DNA of 64,000 bases from Actinoallomurus vinaceus (GTDB taxonomy: Bacteria > Actinomycetota > Actinomycetes > Streptosporangiales > Streptosporangiaceae). The stretch covers positions 385,589-449,588 of the forward strand of contig NZ_BAABHK010000009.1 of assembly GCF_039542055.1 (NCBI RefSeq), in the 5' to 3' direction. Numbering within the stretch: position 1 is the first letter of the stretch; each line of letters begins with the position of its first letter. Both the position numbers and the translations under genes were made by a program. Below are positions 1 to 7,719 of the stretch, piece after piece. A model generated the notes under the pieces. The model was not told where the DNA came from. It searched no databases and saw nothing but the letters and a program-made list of their open reading frames with translations.

Positions 1-463
1 CGCGCCGGCGCCGCAGGCTCAGCCGCGCGCCGTGGGCGCGCCCGGCCGAATGGCCGACGCGGCGTACGGCCACCTTCACGATCAGCCAGTCGCGGGTCCG
101 GGTCTGTTCCATGCCCAGGTCCAGCACGATCGCGTTCTCGCCGTCCTCCTTCAGCTCGACCGTCCGGTCGAGCATCTCGCCGAGCGCGAGGGTCTCGGAG
201 TCGCGTTTCTCGAACCGGCGCATGTTGATGCGGCCATCGAAGATCACCGCACCGGCGTCGATGTTGGTCACCCGGGTGATCGGCAGGAAGACGAGTCGAT
301 GCGGCGGGACCTCGACCACCAGGCCGAGCACGCGCGGCGGCCGCGGCGGCGGGCGGAGCGCGACGACGACGTCGCGCGCGCGGCCGATCTGGTCTCCGGC
401 GGGGTCGAACACCGCGATCCCCGCCAGGCGCGCGACGAACACCCGCGACGGCGTTCCGGTCAT
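1..463 (-). CDS. MgtE N-terminal/CBS-type protein with PRC-barrel-like start (partial)
   Basis: Only the first 154 codons are present; the gene continues beyond the left edge. The product begins MTGTPSRVFVARLAG and has a beta-rich segment (FDPAGDQIGRARDVVV, then VLGLVVEVPPHR and FLPITRVTNID) that resembles a PRC-barrel, followed by INMRRFEKR and a stretch with TLALGEMLDRTVEL. This arrangement is familiar from actinobacterial proteins annotated as CBS-domain or MgtE-N-domain proteins, in which the PRC-like part precedes the MgtE intracellular and CBS domains. Those later domains lie outside the window, so a magnesium-linked role is inferred from family resemblance only. The ATG at 461-463 is the natural start because the family begins there. 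Confidence 0.75.
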   Translation of the reverse strand, partial: MTGTPSRVFVARLAGIAVFDPAGDQIGRARDVVVALRPPPRPPRVLGLVVEVPPHRLVFLPITRVTNIDAGAVIFDGRINMRRFEKRDSETLALGEMLDRTVELKEDGENAIVLDLGMEQTRTRDWLIVKVAVRRVGHSAGRAHGARLSLRRRR

Positions 464-575
464 AGCTCGAAGGTTATCGATACGCGTCCTGTCTCCAGGT
501 AAAGGGCGATCTATTCCATGGGAGCCAGGAGATGACGCGCGTCCGTACCAGCGGCTTGGAGCGGAAAACGGCGGG

Positions 576-1088
576 TTACCGGTCCGGGCGGCGGCGCCGT
601 CCGCCGACCATGAAGGGCGGCATGCCGACGGACGTCGCGGGGCTGGGCACGGGGCGTACGGCGGCGTAGCCGGCGGGCATCTCGCCGGGCGTTTCGGTGA
701 TCTCGCCGGTGGGCGTGAGCCGCATGACGAACGCCTCCTGGGCCCAGCGCTCGGTCTGCCGCTCGCCGTCCGGGGCGTTGAGGCGCTCCTTGGCCAGCAG
801 CGGCACCACCGCCGCCCACTCCTCCGACTCCGGCTCGACCTCGCTGACGGCGGCGACCCAGGAGACGATCCTGCCTCCCTTGTCCTTGCTGCGGACGGTC
901 ACGGTGACGCGCTCGGCCTCCGGCAGGCCCGGCAGCGGCTGCTCGATGCCCCCCGTCACGACGTACGCCGCCCCGTCGTGCCAGAGGTGCCAGGCGGCGC
1001 GCGGCTGGGGGAGGTCGGGCAGGGCGAGCCAGATGAGGCCCGACCGCTTGGTGGCCTCCTCGACGAGCGCGGTCGTCAGATCGCTCAT
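576..1088 (-). CDS. conserved actinobacterial protein, possible FMN-binding split-barrel fold
   Basis: A 170-residue protein beginning MSDLTTALVEEATKRSG. It has no signal peptide or membrane segment. Segments such as LIWLALPD, AAWHLWHDGAAYVVTGG, RVTVTVRSKDKGG and IVSWVAAVSEVEP look like strands of a pyridoxamine-phosphate-oxidase-like barrel acting on a small substrate, but no cofactor motif is diagnostic. I recognise it as a conserved hypothetical of Actinomycetota rather than as a named enzyme. The C-terminus ends in a basic tail, GGRRRRPDR. It is transcribed leftward and separated from the DUF839 gene behind it by two hairpins, so it is probably its own unit. Confidence 0.7.
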   Translation of the reverse strand: MSDLTTALVEEATKRSGLIWLALPDLPQPRAAWHLWHDGAAYVVTGGIEQPLPGLPEAERVTVTVRSKDKGGRIVSWVAAVSEVEPESEEWAAVVPLLAKERLNAPDGERQTERWAQEAFVMRLTPTGEITETPGEMPAGYAAVRPVPSPATSVGMPPFMVGGRRRRPDR

Positions 1089-1107
1089 GGCCCCACTTTG
1101 TCACGAC

Positions 1108-1134
1108 AGGGGGCCCGCGGGCGGCGGGCCCCCT
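1108..1134. terminator. 11-bp perfect hairpin, probable terminator
   Basis: AGGGGGCCCGC at 1108-1118 pairs exactly with GCGGGCCCCCT at 1124-1134 around a 5-base loop. It lies between the end of the leftward DUF839 gene and the start of the next leftward gene. There is no U-run after it, which is usual for GC-rich actinobacteria. Confidence 0.55.
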
Positions 1135-1156
1135 GCGTGCATCCGCGGTCGGGCTT

Positions 1157-1217
1157 AGAGCCCGCGCGGAATGGACTGCCGGGCTCGCTGATCCGGCGCC
1201 CATTCCGCGTGGGCTCT
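1157..1217. terminator. 18-bp inverted repeat at the stop codon of the DUF839 gene
   Basis: The arms 1157-1174 and 1200-1217 are complementary with one mismatch (AGAGCCC...GGAATGG against CCATTCC...GGGCTCT) around a 25-base loop. The outer base of the right arm is the first base of the stop codon complement, so the structure begins as translation ends. A strong transcription stop or 3'-end stabiliser for the DUF839 message is likely. Confidence 0.55.
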
Positions 1218-2842
1218 CAGTCGCGGGTGATCTCCCAGGTGGTGTTGTCACCGTGCTGCTGGGTCCAGAAGATCCGCAAGCCGCCGTGGAACGGGTGGGG
1301 GTTCTCGGTACCGAGGAGCCCGGCGACGGTCGGATCGCCGTCGGAGGTGTGGATACCGGTGATCTCGTTGTCGCCGTCGTTCTGGAAGCCGTTGCCCTGC
1401 GCCGACCAGGCCGAGTCGACGGTCGCCGACGGGTCGCGGCCCTCCGCCAGGAACCGCACCGGCTGCCCGCTCTTGCCGTAGTCGGCATTCACATCGAACA
1501 GGTACGCCGAGTCGAACGCGCCGCGCTGGGTGTGCAGCGAGTCGCCGGCGTCCTCGACGGCGGCGACGTGGTCCCGGTCGAGGAACGAGATGTTGTCCAG
1601 GCCGGTGTGCGCCTGGTCGCCGTTGTAGAAGATCGTCAGCTTGCCCTGGTCGGCGGCCGGGCCGGACTGGGTGAGCCGGTAGATCCCGCCCCAGCCGCCG
1701 TACGCGCCGTTCGCCTTGCTGCTCGCGTTGGTGTCGCCGGTCTCGGTGAAGAAGAACTCGCGGAAGCCGACGCCCGGCCGGAACACGCCGTTCTCCGGCC
1801 GCTTGAACGGCGTCGCCTTGGCGGCCTTGGCCAGCGCGTTCGCGTCGAACGGGGGGCTGGAGGCGTCGCCCTGGTGGAGCGTCACCCAGCGGGTGTCGAA
1901 CACCGTCCCGTACGTGTGCAGGTCCTTGGTGTCGTCCGAGAAGATCGCGCCGGTCGGGTGGGACGCGTCGGCGGGGGTGAAAGTGATCGGCTGCCCGCTG
2001 CGCCGGGAGATCACCTGGAGGGCCTGGAGCGTGCCGCCCTTGCTCAGGTCGCTCTTGTCCTTCGGCACGAACCGGTAGACGAAGCTGTTGGGCAGGCGGG
2101 CGCTGGTGCCCGAGGGGACGTCGCCGCTCGCGTCCTCGACGATCCACAGGTTCCCGGCCGCGTCGGTCTGGATGCCCTCGTACGAGCCGCGCCCGAGCAC
2201 GTTCGAGATGTCCCGGACCTTGGCGCCGATGTCGGGGTCGCTCTGCCAGACGCCGCCGTCGGCGCCCTCCTCGGAGGTGAGCAGCAGCTTCTTGGCGAAG
2301 GGGTCCCACGTCGAGCCGTCGAAGGCGGGCAGCTCCGTGCCGTCGACGGTCTTGGTGGCCAGCAGCGTGACGCGGTGCGCCGCGTCGGCGTCCAGGTTGA
2401 CCCGGGTGATGTACCCGGGGCCGCCGTGCTCGTGGCCCTGGAACAGGAAGCGCGTGCCGTAGTCGTAGCCGGCGTCGGCGCCGTGCAGGCCGCGCAGCCG
2501 CAGGTAGGTGTTCTTGTCCGGCTCGGTCTTGGTCGCCTCGACGTTGTGGCCGGGGGACTGGACGGCGCCGGGCTGCGGCAGCATCGGGCCGTCCGCGTGG
2601 TAGCCGTAGTACCGGACCTCCCCGGCGGGGTTCTCCAGCTTGATCGATCCCTGCGCGACCGCGTGCTCCGCCAGCCCGGGCGACAGCGTGTTCGGGGCGG
2701 CCGTTCCGGCCGCCTTGGCCGTGGCGGGCACCGACGCCCAGCGGTCGACGCCGCCCGTGGCGCTCGCCGAGCCCGCGCCGAGCGCGACGATGGCGCTGAC
2801 GGCCAGCCCGGCCGTGGCGACGCGCCTTGTGACGTGATTCAT
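1217..2842 (-). CDS. secreted DUF839 / PhoX-like phosphatase family protein
   Basis: The product is 541 residues from the ATG at 2840-2842, which has AAGGA five bases upstream; the open frame extends 16 codons further but that extension lacks a good ribosome site. A Sec or Tat-like signal peptide is clear: MNHVTRRVATAGLAV, a hydrophobic core, and a cleavage-like GSASA near residue 30. The mature part reads as a beta-propeller of the DUF839/PhoX type, with EGIQTDAAGNLWIVED, GVFRPGVGFREFFFTETGD, GDQAHTGLDNISF and VAAVEDAGDSLHTQRG. PhoX proteins are Ca/Fe-dependent phosphatases, but many DUF839 proteins have no proven activity. It acts outside the membrane. Convergent inverted repeats follow the stop codon. 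Confidence 0.8.
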   Translation of the reverse strand: MNHVTRRVATAGLAVSAIVALGAGSASATGGVDRWASVPATAKAAGTAAPNTLSPGLAEHAVAQGSIKLENPAGEVRYYGYHADGPMLPQPGAVQSPGHNVEATKTEPDKNTYLRLRGLHGADAGYDYGTRFLFQGHEHGGPGYITRVNLDADAAHRVTLLATKTVDGTELPAFDGSTWDPFAKKLLLTSEEGADGGVWQSDPDIGAKVRDISNVLGRGSYEGIQTDAAGNLWIVEDASGDVPSGTSARLPNSFVYRFVPKDKSDLSKGGTLQALQVISRRSGQPITFTPADASHPTGAIFSDDTKDLHTYGTVFDTRWVTLHQGDASSPPFDANALAKAAKATPFKRPENGVFRPGVGFREFFFTETGDTNASSKANGAYGGWGGIYRLTQSGPAADQGKLTIFYNGDQAHTGLDNISFLDRDHVAAVEDAGDSLHTQRGAFDSAYLFDVNADYGKSGQPVRFLAEGRDPSATVDSAWSAQGNGFQNDGDNEITGIHTSDGDPTVAGLLGTENPHPFHGGLRIFWTQQHGDNTTWEITRD

Positions 2843-3062
2843 GGTCCTTGCTCCATCCCGCTCCCCGATGGTGGGGGCGGCCGGAGTCAACCCGCGACCG
2901 GCGTCATCCCCGCGGCGCGACGGTGTCCCGCCGATGAAACCGGCCCGCCGTCCACCTGTCTGACGGCGAGCAAGCGGCCCGGTAGGGCGCTTCCGCGCGG
3001 ATTCGGCGGTGCCGCGACGGCCTTACGGGCGGCGATGATCCGGGCGGATACCATCCGGAACC

Positions 3063-4007
3063 ATGCCGACGCGCGCCCGCCGCAGCACCCTCGCCGTGCC
3101 CGCCAGCAACCCGCGGTTCATCGAGAAGGCCCGGGGGCTGCCGGTCGACGCGTTCTTCCTCGACCTGGAGGACGCCGTCGCGCCGTCCGCGAAGGCGGAC
3201 GCCCGGGCGAACGCCGTGGCCGCGCTGCGCGGCGGCGGCTGGGGCGACCGGGTCCGCGTCGTACGGGTCAACGACGCGACGACCGGATTCGCCCACCGCG
3301 ACGTGATCGAGGTGGTCGAGGGCGCGGGAGCCGACCTCGACTGCCTGATGCTGCCCAAGGTCACCTCCCCGGACCATGTCGTGTGGCTCGACGTCCTGCT
3401 CACCCAGATCGAGCGGGCGACCGGCCTGCCCATCGGCCGGATCGGCATCGAGGCGCAGATCGAGGACGCCCGCGGGCTCACGCGCATCGACGAGATCGCC
3501 GCCGCGTCCCCCCGCCTGGAGACGCTGGTCTTCGGCCCCGGCGACCTGATGGCCTCGCTCAACATGAAGACGCTGGTCGTGGGGGAGCAGCCGCCCGGCT
3601 ACACCGAGGGCGACGCCTACCACCACGTCCTGATGCGCATCCTCATCGCCGCCCGCGCCCGTGACCTGCAGGCCATCGACGGGCCGTACTTCAACGTCCG
3701 CGACGTGACGGCCTTCACGCGGGCGGCGCGGCGCAGCGCCGCGCTCGGCTTCGACGGCAAGTGGGTCCTGCATCCAGCCCAGGTGGAGGCGTGCAACGAG
3801 GTGTTCTCCCCGGCCCAGGAGGACTACGACCACGCCGAGCTGATCCTCGACGCGTACGACCACGCCACCCGGGTGGAGGGTCGCGGGGCGGCGATGCTCG
3901 GCGACGAGATGATCGACGAGGCGTCCCGGAAGATGGCCCTGGTCATCGCGGCGAAGGGCCGTGCCGCCGGATTGCGGCGCACGAAGGAGTTCACCCCTCC
4001 CGCGTAG
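3063..4007 (+). CDS. HpcH/HpaI-CitE family CoA ester lyase (malyl-CoA lyase type)
   Basis: A 314-residue cytosolic enzyme with the CitE-type TIM-barrel signature: STLAVPASNPRFIEKA near residue 8, DAFFLDLEDAVAP near 30, the metal-binding region around IEAQIEDARGL, and LVFGPGDLMASL near 160. The C-terminal part KWVLHPAQVEACNEVFSP is typical of CoA ester lyases that open or close the malyl-CoA, methylmalyl-CoA or citramalyl-CoA carbon-carbon bond using Mg2+. The substrate cannot be read from sequence; malyl-CoA/beta-methylmalyl-CoA lyase is the best family-based guess. It is divergent from the DUF839 gene and stands alone, without other ethylmalonyl-CoA pathway genes in the window. The ATG lacks a strong ribosome site. 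Confidence 0.8.
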   Translation: MPTRARRSTLAVPASNPRFIEKARGLPVDAFFLDLEDAVAPSAKADARANAVAALRGGGWGDRVRVVRVNDATTGFAHRDVIEVVEGAGADLDCLMLPKVTSPDHVVWLDVLLTQIERATGLPIGRIGIEAQIEDARGLTRIDEIAAASPRLETLVFGPGDLMASLNMKTLVVGEQPPGYTEGDAYHHVLMRILIAARARDLQAIDGPYFNVRDVTAFTRAARRSAALGFDGKWVLHPAQVEACNEVFSPAQEDYDHAELILDAYDHATRVEGRGAAMLGDEMIDEASRKMALVIAAKGRAAGLRRTKEFTPPA

Positions 4008-4087
4008 GGTAAATACCCCAGATCACCATTTTTTGGCTGTCCGGAAACCTTGACGTGGCCACCGTGACAGCGGGACCGTGAAACACC

Positions 4088-4708
4088 ATGAGGGCCGCGC
4101 CCATCTGCCCGCGGTGCCGCGGGCCCGTGACCCCGCCGAACGTCTGGTCGAGCGCCTGGACCTGCTCCGCACACGGCGAGGTCTGCCCCCTGCGCCCGCC
4201 CCGCCGGCCCTGCCGGGAGGGGCTCGAGGCGGTGCGCGCCGAGTCGCGGGTCCCGGTCTGGACGCCCTGGCCCCCGCCGCTCGGCTGGCTGGTCACCGGG
4301 TTCGCCGACGCCGGCGACGAGCGGTCCGGAAGCCGGGCCGTCGCGGTCGCGCTGTCCGGACCCTCCCCGGTCGGGGGCCCGGCCGAGCTGATCCTCGTCG
4401 CCGAGGAGCCCGGCATCGGCCTCGGCGCGTCGTACGCCGGACTGCCCGGCCCCGACCCCGGGCACGGATTCGGGACCTCGACGCCCGACGCGAAGGTCGA
4501 CATCGACGGGCACCCGCTGCCGCTGTGGGCGCTGCCCACCACCGAGACGGCGGCGTTCGCCGGCGAGGCGCTCGGCAACTGGCTCTGGGCCGTCCTGTGG
4601 CCCGTCTCGGCGGGCGCGCTCATGCTCGAGGACCTGCGCCTGCGCGACCTGCGCGACGCCGACCTCGACCTGCCGTACGGAGCCGCGAGCCCCCGGCTCG
4701 GTGCATGA
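4088..4708 (+). CDS. DUF6758 family protein with zinc-ribbon-like N-terminus
   Basis: A 206-residue protein whose first 35 residues carry Cys pairs arranged as a possible zinc ribbon: ICPRC, then WTCSAHGEVC. The rest (GWLVTGFADAGDERSG, ELILVAEEPGIGLGASYAG, LWAVLWPVSAGALML) is characteristic of an actinobacterial family now called DUF6758, formerly sometimes mislabelled as a phosphotransferase. Its function is unknown. Its stop overlaps the start of the PHP phosphoesterase gene by eight bases, a pairing common in actinobacteria that suggests coupled expression. Confidence 0.8.
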   Translation: MRAAPICPRCRGPVTPPNVWSSAWTCSAHGEVCPLRPPRRPCREGLEAVRAESRVPVWTPWPPPLGWLVTGFADAGDERSGSRAVAVALSGPSPVGGPAELILVAEEPGIGLGASYAGLPGPDPGHGFGTSTPDAKVDIDGHPLPLWALPTTETAAFAGEALGNWLWAVLWPVSAGALMLEDLRLRDLRDADLDLPYGAASPRLGA

Positions 4709-5561
4709 TCGGATCGTGCGCATCGACCTGCACTCCCACAGTTCCGTCTCGGACGGCAGCCAGCCGCCCGCCGATGTCGTCCGCCGCGCGCACGCCGCGG
4801 GCGTCGACGTCCTCGCCCTGACCGACCACGACACCGTCGCCGGCCACGCCGAGGCCGTACGCGCGCTGCCGCCCGGCATGACCCTCATCCGCGGCATGGA
4901 GCTGTCCTGCCGCCTCGGCGGGCGCAGCCTCCACCTGCTGGCCTACCTGTTCGACCCCGCCGAGCCGGAGCTCGCGGCCGAGCGACGGCGCATCCGCGAG
5001 GACCGGGCGCGCCGCGCGCGCGGCATGGTCGAGCGCCTGGAACGGCTCGGCGCGCCGGTCACCTGGGAGATGGTCCAGCGCGTCACCGGCGACTCCGTCC
5101 CCGGACGGCCCCACATCGCCCGTGCCATGGTCGAGGCCGGGGTGATCGCCGGCATGGACGAGGCGTTCACGCGCGAGTGGATCGGCGCGGGCGGCCGCGC
5201 GTACGTCCCCCGGTACGCCCTGGACGCCGTCATGGCCGTCGGGCTGGTCCGCGAGGCGGGCGGCGTCCCCGTGGTCGCCCATCCCCGGGCGTCCCGGCGC
5301 GGCTACCTCTTCACCGACGAGGAGATCGCGCGCCTGGCGGGCGCCGGACTGGGCGGCATCGAGGCCGACCACCCGGACCACACGGAGGCGGACCGCGCCC
5401 ACCTGCGGGGGCTCGCGGCGGACCTGGGACTGTTCACGACCGGTGCCAGCGACGACCACGGCGAGGCGACCGGCCACCGGCTCGGCGCGGAGACCACGTC
5501 GGCGGAGGCGTACGAGGCTCTGCTGGCGCAAGCGACCGGCGCGGTCCCCGACATCGGGTGA
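4701..5561 (+). CDS. PHP-domain phosphoesterase (nucleoside bisphosphate / RNA-end phosphatase type)
   Basis: 286 residues. All PHP metal-binding motifs are visible: DLHSHSSVSDG near residue 9, LTDHDT near 40, GMELS near 65, GRPHIARAMVEAG near 135, VAHP near 193, and GIEADHPDH with TGASDDHG near the end. This set matches the YciV/TrpH group, metal-dependent phosphatases acting on 3',5'-nucleoside bisphosphates or 5' ends of short RNAs. It is cytosolic. A GTG six codons in, directly before RIDLHSHSS, is an alternative start; I keep the ATG that overlaps the DUF6758 stop. Its stop-codon region is duplicated 56 bp downstream. Confidence 0.88.
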   Translation: MHDRIVRIDLHSHSSVSDGSQPPADVVRRAHAAGVDVLALTDHDTVAGHAEAVRALPPGMTLIRGMELSCRLGGRSLHLLAYLFDPAEPELAAERRRIREDRARRARGMVERLERLGAPVTWEMVQRVTGDSVPGRPHIARAMVEAGVIAGMDEAFTREWIGAGGRAYVPRYALDAVMAVGLVREAGGVPVVAHPRASRRGYLFTDEEIARLAGAGLGGIEADHPDHTEADRAHLRGLAADLGLFTTGASDDHGEATGHRLGAETTSAEAYEALLAQATGAVPDIG

Positions 5562-5632
5562 GGCCTCGTGCCGTGCTCTGCTCAGCCGATGACGGCGTGG
5601 GGCCCGACGTCGGGTGAGGCCTTGTGCCGTGA
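5548..5632. repeat. 29-bp direct repeat spanning the stop codon of the PHP gene
   Basis: Copies at 5548-5576 and 5604-5632 agree at 27 of 29 positions (both begin CCCGAC and end GTGCCGTG), at 56-bp spacing. The first copy contains the PHP gene's TGA. In addition, 5581-5602 matches 5731-5752, which contains the lysE stop, at 21 of 22 positions. Both neighbouring gene ends have therefore been duplicated into the 171-bp gap. Confidence 0.7.
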
Positions 5633-5732
5633 TCCTTGGCAGGTGGCCGGGCCGGCGGTGGTCCGTCGTCCATAGGGCACACTGGCCCGTCCGGGTGATC
5701 TGCCCCGGCCGCCCCCGGGACCCGCGGCGTGC

Positions 5733-6350
5733 TCAGCCGGTGACGGCGTGGGTGAGCATCAGTGCCGCGAGGGCGGCGAACAGCGCCGCGGACAGGCCGG
5801 TGAACGCGCCCTGCCCGCGGTGGCCGAGACGCCGGCCCGACCGCGCCACCACCAGCGCGATGACCGCCTCCAGACCGGAGGCGACCACGAACCAGGTGAC
5901 GGTGAACACCCCCAGGCCGGACGGACCGGCGAGGTGCTGGGCGCGCAGCATCGCCGGTGTGCCGGTGGCGAGCCAGAACGTCCACGTCAGCGGGTTGGCC
6001 AGGTTCGCCGCGACGCCCTTCCAGAACGCCCACCCCTCGGCCTGCGGCACCGTCTCCGCCCGCCACAGGCGGACGGCGTCCCGTACGGCGCGGACGGCGA
6101 GCCAGAGGAAGAACGCCGCCCCGGCGAGCCCGACCCACAGCCCGGCCCGGGCGACGGCGGCGATCACCCACGCGAACGCCAGCGCGGGCAGCAGGAGGGC
6201 GACGTCGGCGGTCGCGGAGCCGAGGATGACGCGGAACGCCTCGCCGAAACCGCGGGTGGCGGCCTCGTTCAGGATCGTGATGAAGATCGGCCCGACGGAC
6301 AGCGCCGCGCCGGCGCCGAGCAGCACACCGAGCCAGACGACCTCGCCCAT
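5733..6350 (-). CDS. LysE family amino-acid/metabolite exporter
   Basis: 205 residues, very hydrophobic, with about six membrane segments and the LysE-family opening MGEVVWLGVLLGAGAALSVG (GPIF follows). NPLTWTFWLATG in the second half is also typical. LysE/RhtB proteins export basic or other amino acids by proton exchange across the inner membrane. The open frame continues 76 codons upstream, but the ATG at 6348-6350 starts the conserved sequence and forms a TGATG overlap with the stop of the Lrp-type gene. That overlap implies translational coupling, and the Lrp protein is the probable regulator of this exporter. The substrate is not predictable from sequence. Confidence 0.85.
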   Translation of the reverse strand: MGEVVWLGVLLGAGAALSVGPIFITILNEAATRGFGEAFRVILGSATADVALLLPALAFAWVIAAVARAGLWVGLAGAAFFLWLAVRAVRDAVRLWRAETVPQAEGWAFWKGVAANLANPLTWTFWLATGTPAMLRAQHLAGPSGLGVFTVTWFVVASGLEAVIALVVARSGRRLGHRGQGAFTGLSAALFAALAALMLTHAVTG

Positions 6351-6868
6351 CAGCGGTCCTCGGCCGGCTCGGCCGTCCGGCCGGAGTCCCGGGCCTCCGC
6401 GACCGGACCGAGCACGGCGGTCGCCGTCACGTCCTTCACGGTCTCCAGCGCGATGGACGACACGGTCCGCGTGACGCCCGGGACGCCGCGCAGGTCCGCC
6501 AGCAGGCGGCGAAGAGTCTGCGGTGACGCCGTCCGCACCTTCAGGATGTAGCTGTCCTCGCCGTCCACGTCGTGGCACTCCAGCACCTGCGGATCGGCCC
6601 CGATGATCGACTCGAAGGGCTCCTGTTCGTCCGCGGACGCCTTGAGGCTCACCCGGACGATGGCGACGAGCCCCTGGTCGAGGGCCGCCGGGTCGATGAG
6701 GGCGGTGTAGCCCCGGATGATCCCGTCGCGCTCCATGCGCTTGATCCGCGCGTACACCGACGGTCCCGTCAGCCCGACCGCCTTGCCGATGGCCGCGTGC
6801 GTGGCCCGTCCGTCGGTTTGCAGCAGCCGCAAGATCGCCAGATCCGTCTCATCGACTTGATCGTTCAC
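6350..6868 (-). CDS. Lrp/AsnC family transcriptional regulator
   Basis: 172 residues from the GTG at 6866-6868, chosen because AAGGAG lies eight bases upstream and family homology begins there (VNDQVDETDLAILRLLQ). An N-terminal winged helix-turn-helix covers roughly residues 5-60 (THAAIGKAVGLTGPSVYARIKRMERDG). A C-terminal RAM-type ligand domain follows, with VLECHDVDGEDSYILKV. The first gene of a two-gene unit with the LysE exporter, it most likely senses an amino acid and controls its export. A 25-residue Ala/Glu/Arg-rich tail, ending AEPAEDR, is unusual but not disruptive. Confidence 0.88.
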   Translation of the reverse strand: MNDQVDETDLAILRLLQTDGRATHAAIGKAVGLTGPSVYARIKRMERDGIIRGYTALIDPAALDQGLVAIVRVSLKASADEQEPFESIIGADPQVLECHDVDGEDSYILKVRTASPQTLRRLLADLRGVPGVTRTVSSIALETVKDVTATAVLGPVAEARDSGRTAEPAEDR

Positions 6869-7019
6869 CGATCGGCTCCTTCGCGATGTTTCCGTAGGCA
6901 TGGATCGTAGAAGGATAATGTTTCGTTGGCGTTTCGCGATGGATGCTCGATCGGCCGGCGCGGAGCGCGGATCGGCCGCGTGCCGCACACCACGCCTGGG
7001 AAGTCGGTAAGGTTTCGGT

Positions 7020-7715
7020 GTGGACGCGCGTATCGACAAAGTGGTGACGTCGGGCAAGGTCACCGTTGACGACAACGAGTACGACGTCGAGAGCAACACC
7101 TACATCGTCGGAGACGACGACGAGGTGATCGTGATCGACCCCGCCAACGACGCCGAGGCGATCCTCAAGGAGATCGGCGAGCGTGAGGTGATGGCCGTCA
7201 TCTGCACCGACGGACGCGATCATCACCTGAGCGCCGTGCTCGAGATCGCCGAGGCCGACGAGGAGGACCCGGCGCCGATCGGCGTGCACTCGCGGGACCG
7301 CCTCCTGTGGCGTCAGTACTTCCGGGCCCTCGCCAAGAAGGACGAGGACTCGGAGTTCATGAAGGACCTCCAGCCCGACATCGACATCGAGGACGGCGGC
7401 CTCTTCGAGATCGCCGGCGCCCAGCTCGAGGTGATGCACACGCCCGGGCACACCCCCGGCAGCATCTGCCTCTACAGCGAGCAGCTCGGCGTGCTGTTCT
7501 CCGGCGACACCCTGCACAAGGGCCGTCCGGGCCGGGTCGGCGAGGAGTACCACGACCTTCAGGACCAGCTCAACTCCATCGGGTCGCTGCTCGGGCCGCT
7601 GCCCAAGGAGACGCGGGTGCTGCCCGGCCAGGGCGAGGAGACCACAGTCGGCGACGAGGACTCCCAGTGGGAGAGCTGGTTCGCGCTCGCGCAGGAGCCG
7701 AGCTCCGAGGACTGA
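7020..7715 (+). CDS. metallo-beta-lactamase-fold protein with a degenerate metal site
   Basis: 231 residues from a GTG. The fold is recognisable: NTYIVGDDDEVIVIDP, then MAVICTDGRDHHLSAV, VMHTPGHTPGSICLY, GVLFSGDTLHKG and TRVLPGQGEETTVGDE. Active hydrolases of this glyoxalase-II-like group carry HxHxDH, where this protein has DGRDHH, so both leading His ligands are replaced by Asp and Arg. The last ligand, normally PGHG, is Gln (LPGQG). The Asp-His pair, the HTPGHTPG His and the SGDT Asp remain. It may bind one metal, or work without hydrolytic activity. It is acidic and cytosolic. The next gene, a RecB-like nuclease, begins four bases after its stop, so the two are probably co-transcribed. 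Confidence 0.8.
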   Translation: MDARIDKVVTSGKVTVDDNEYDVESNTYIVGDDDEVIVIDPANDAEAILKEIGEREVMAVICTDGRDHHLSAVLEIAEADEEDPAPIGVHSRDRLLWRQYFRALAKKDEDSEFMKDLQPDIDIEDGGLFEIAGAQLEVMHTPGHTPGSICLYSEQLGVLFSGDTLHKGRPGRVGEEYHDLQDQLNSIGSLLGPLPKETRVLPGQGEETTVGDEDSQWESWFALAQEPSSED

Positions 7716-7719
7716 CGTC

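Noticed and set aside
1253..3664. An 803-codon plus-strand frame opposite the DUF839 gene and overlapping the lyase
   Set aside because: It has no recognisable motif and crosses two real genes.
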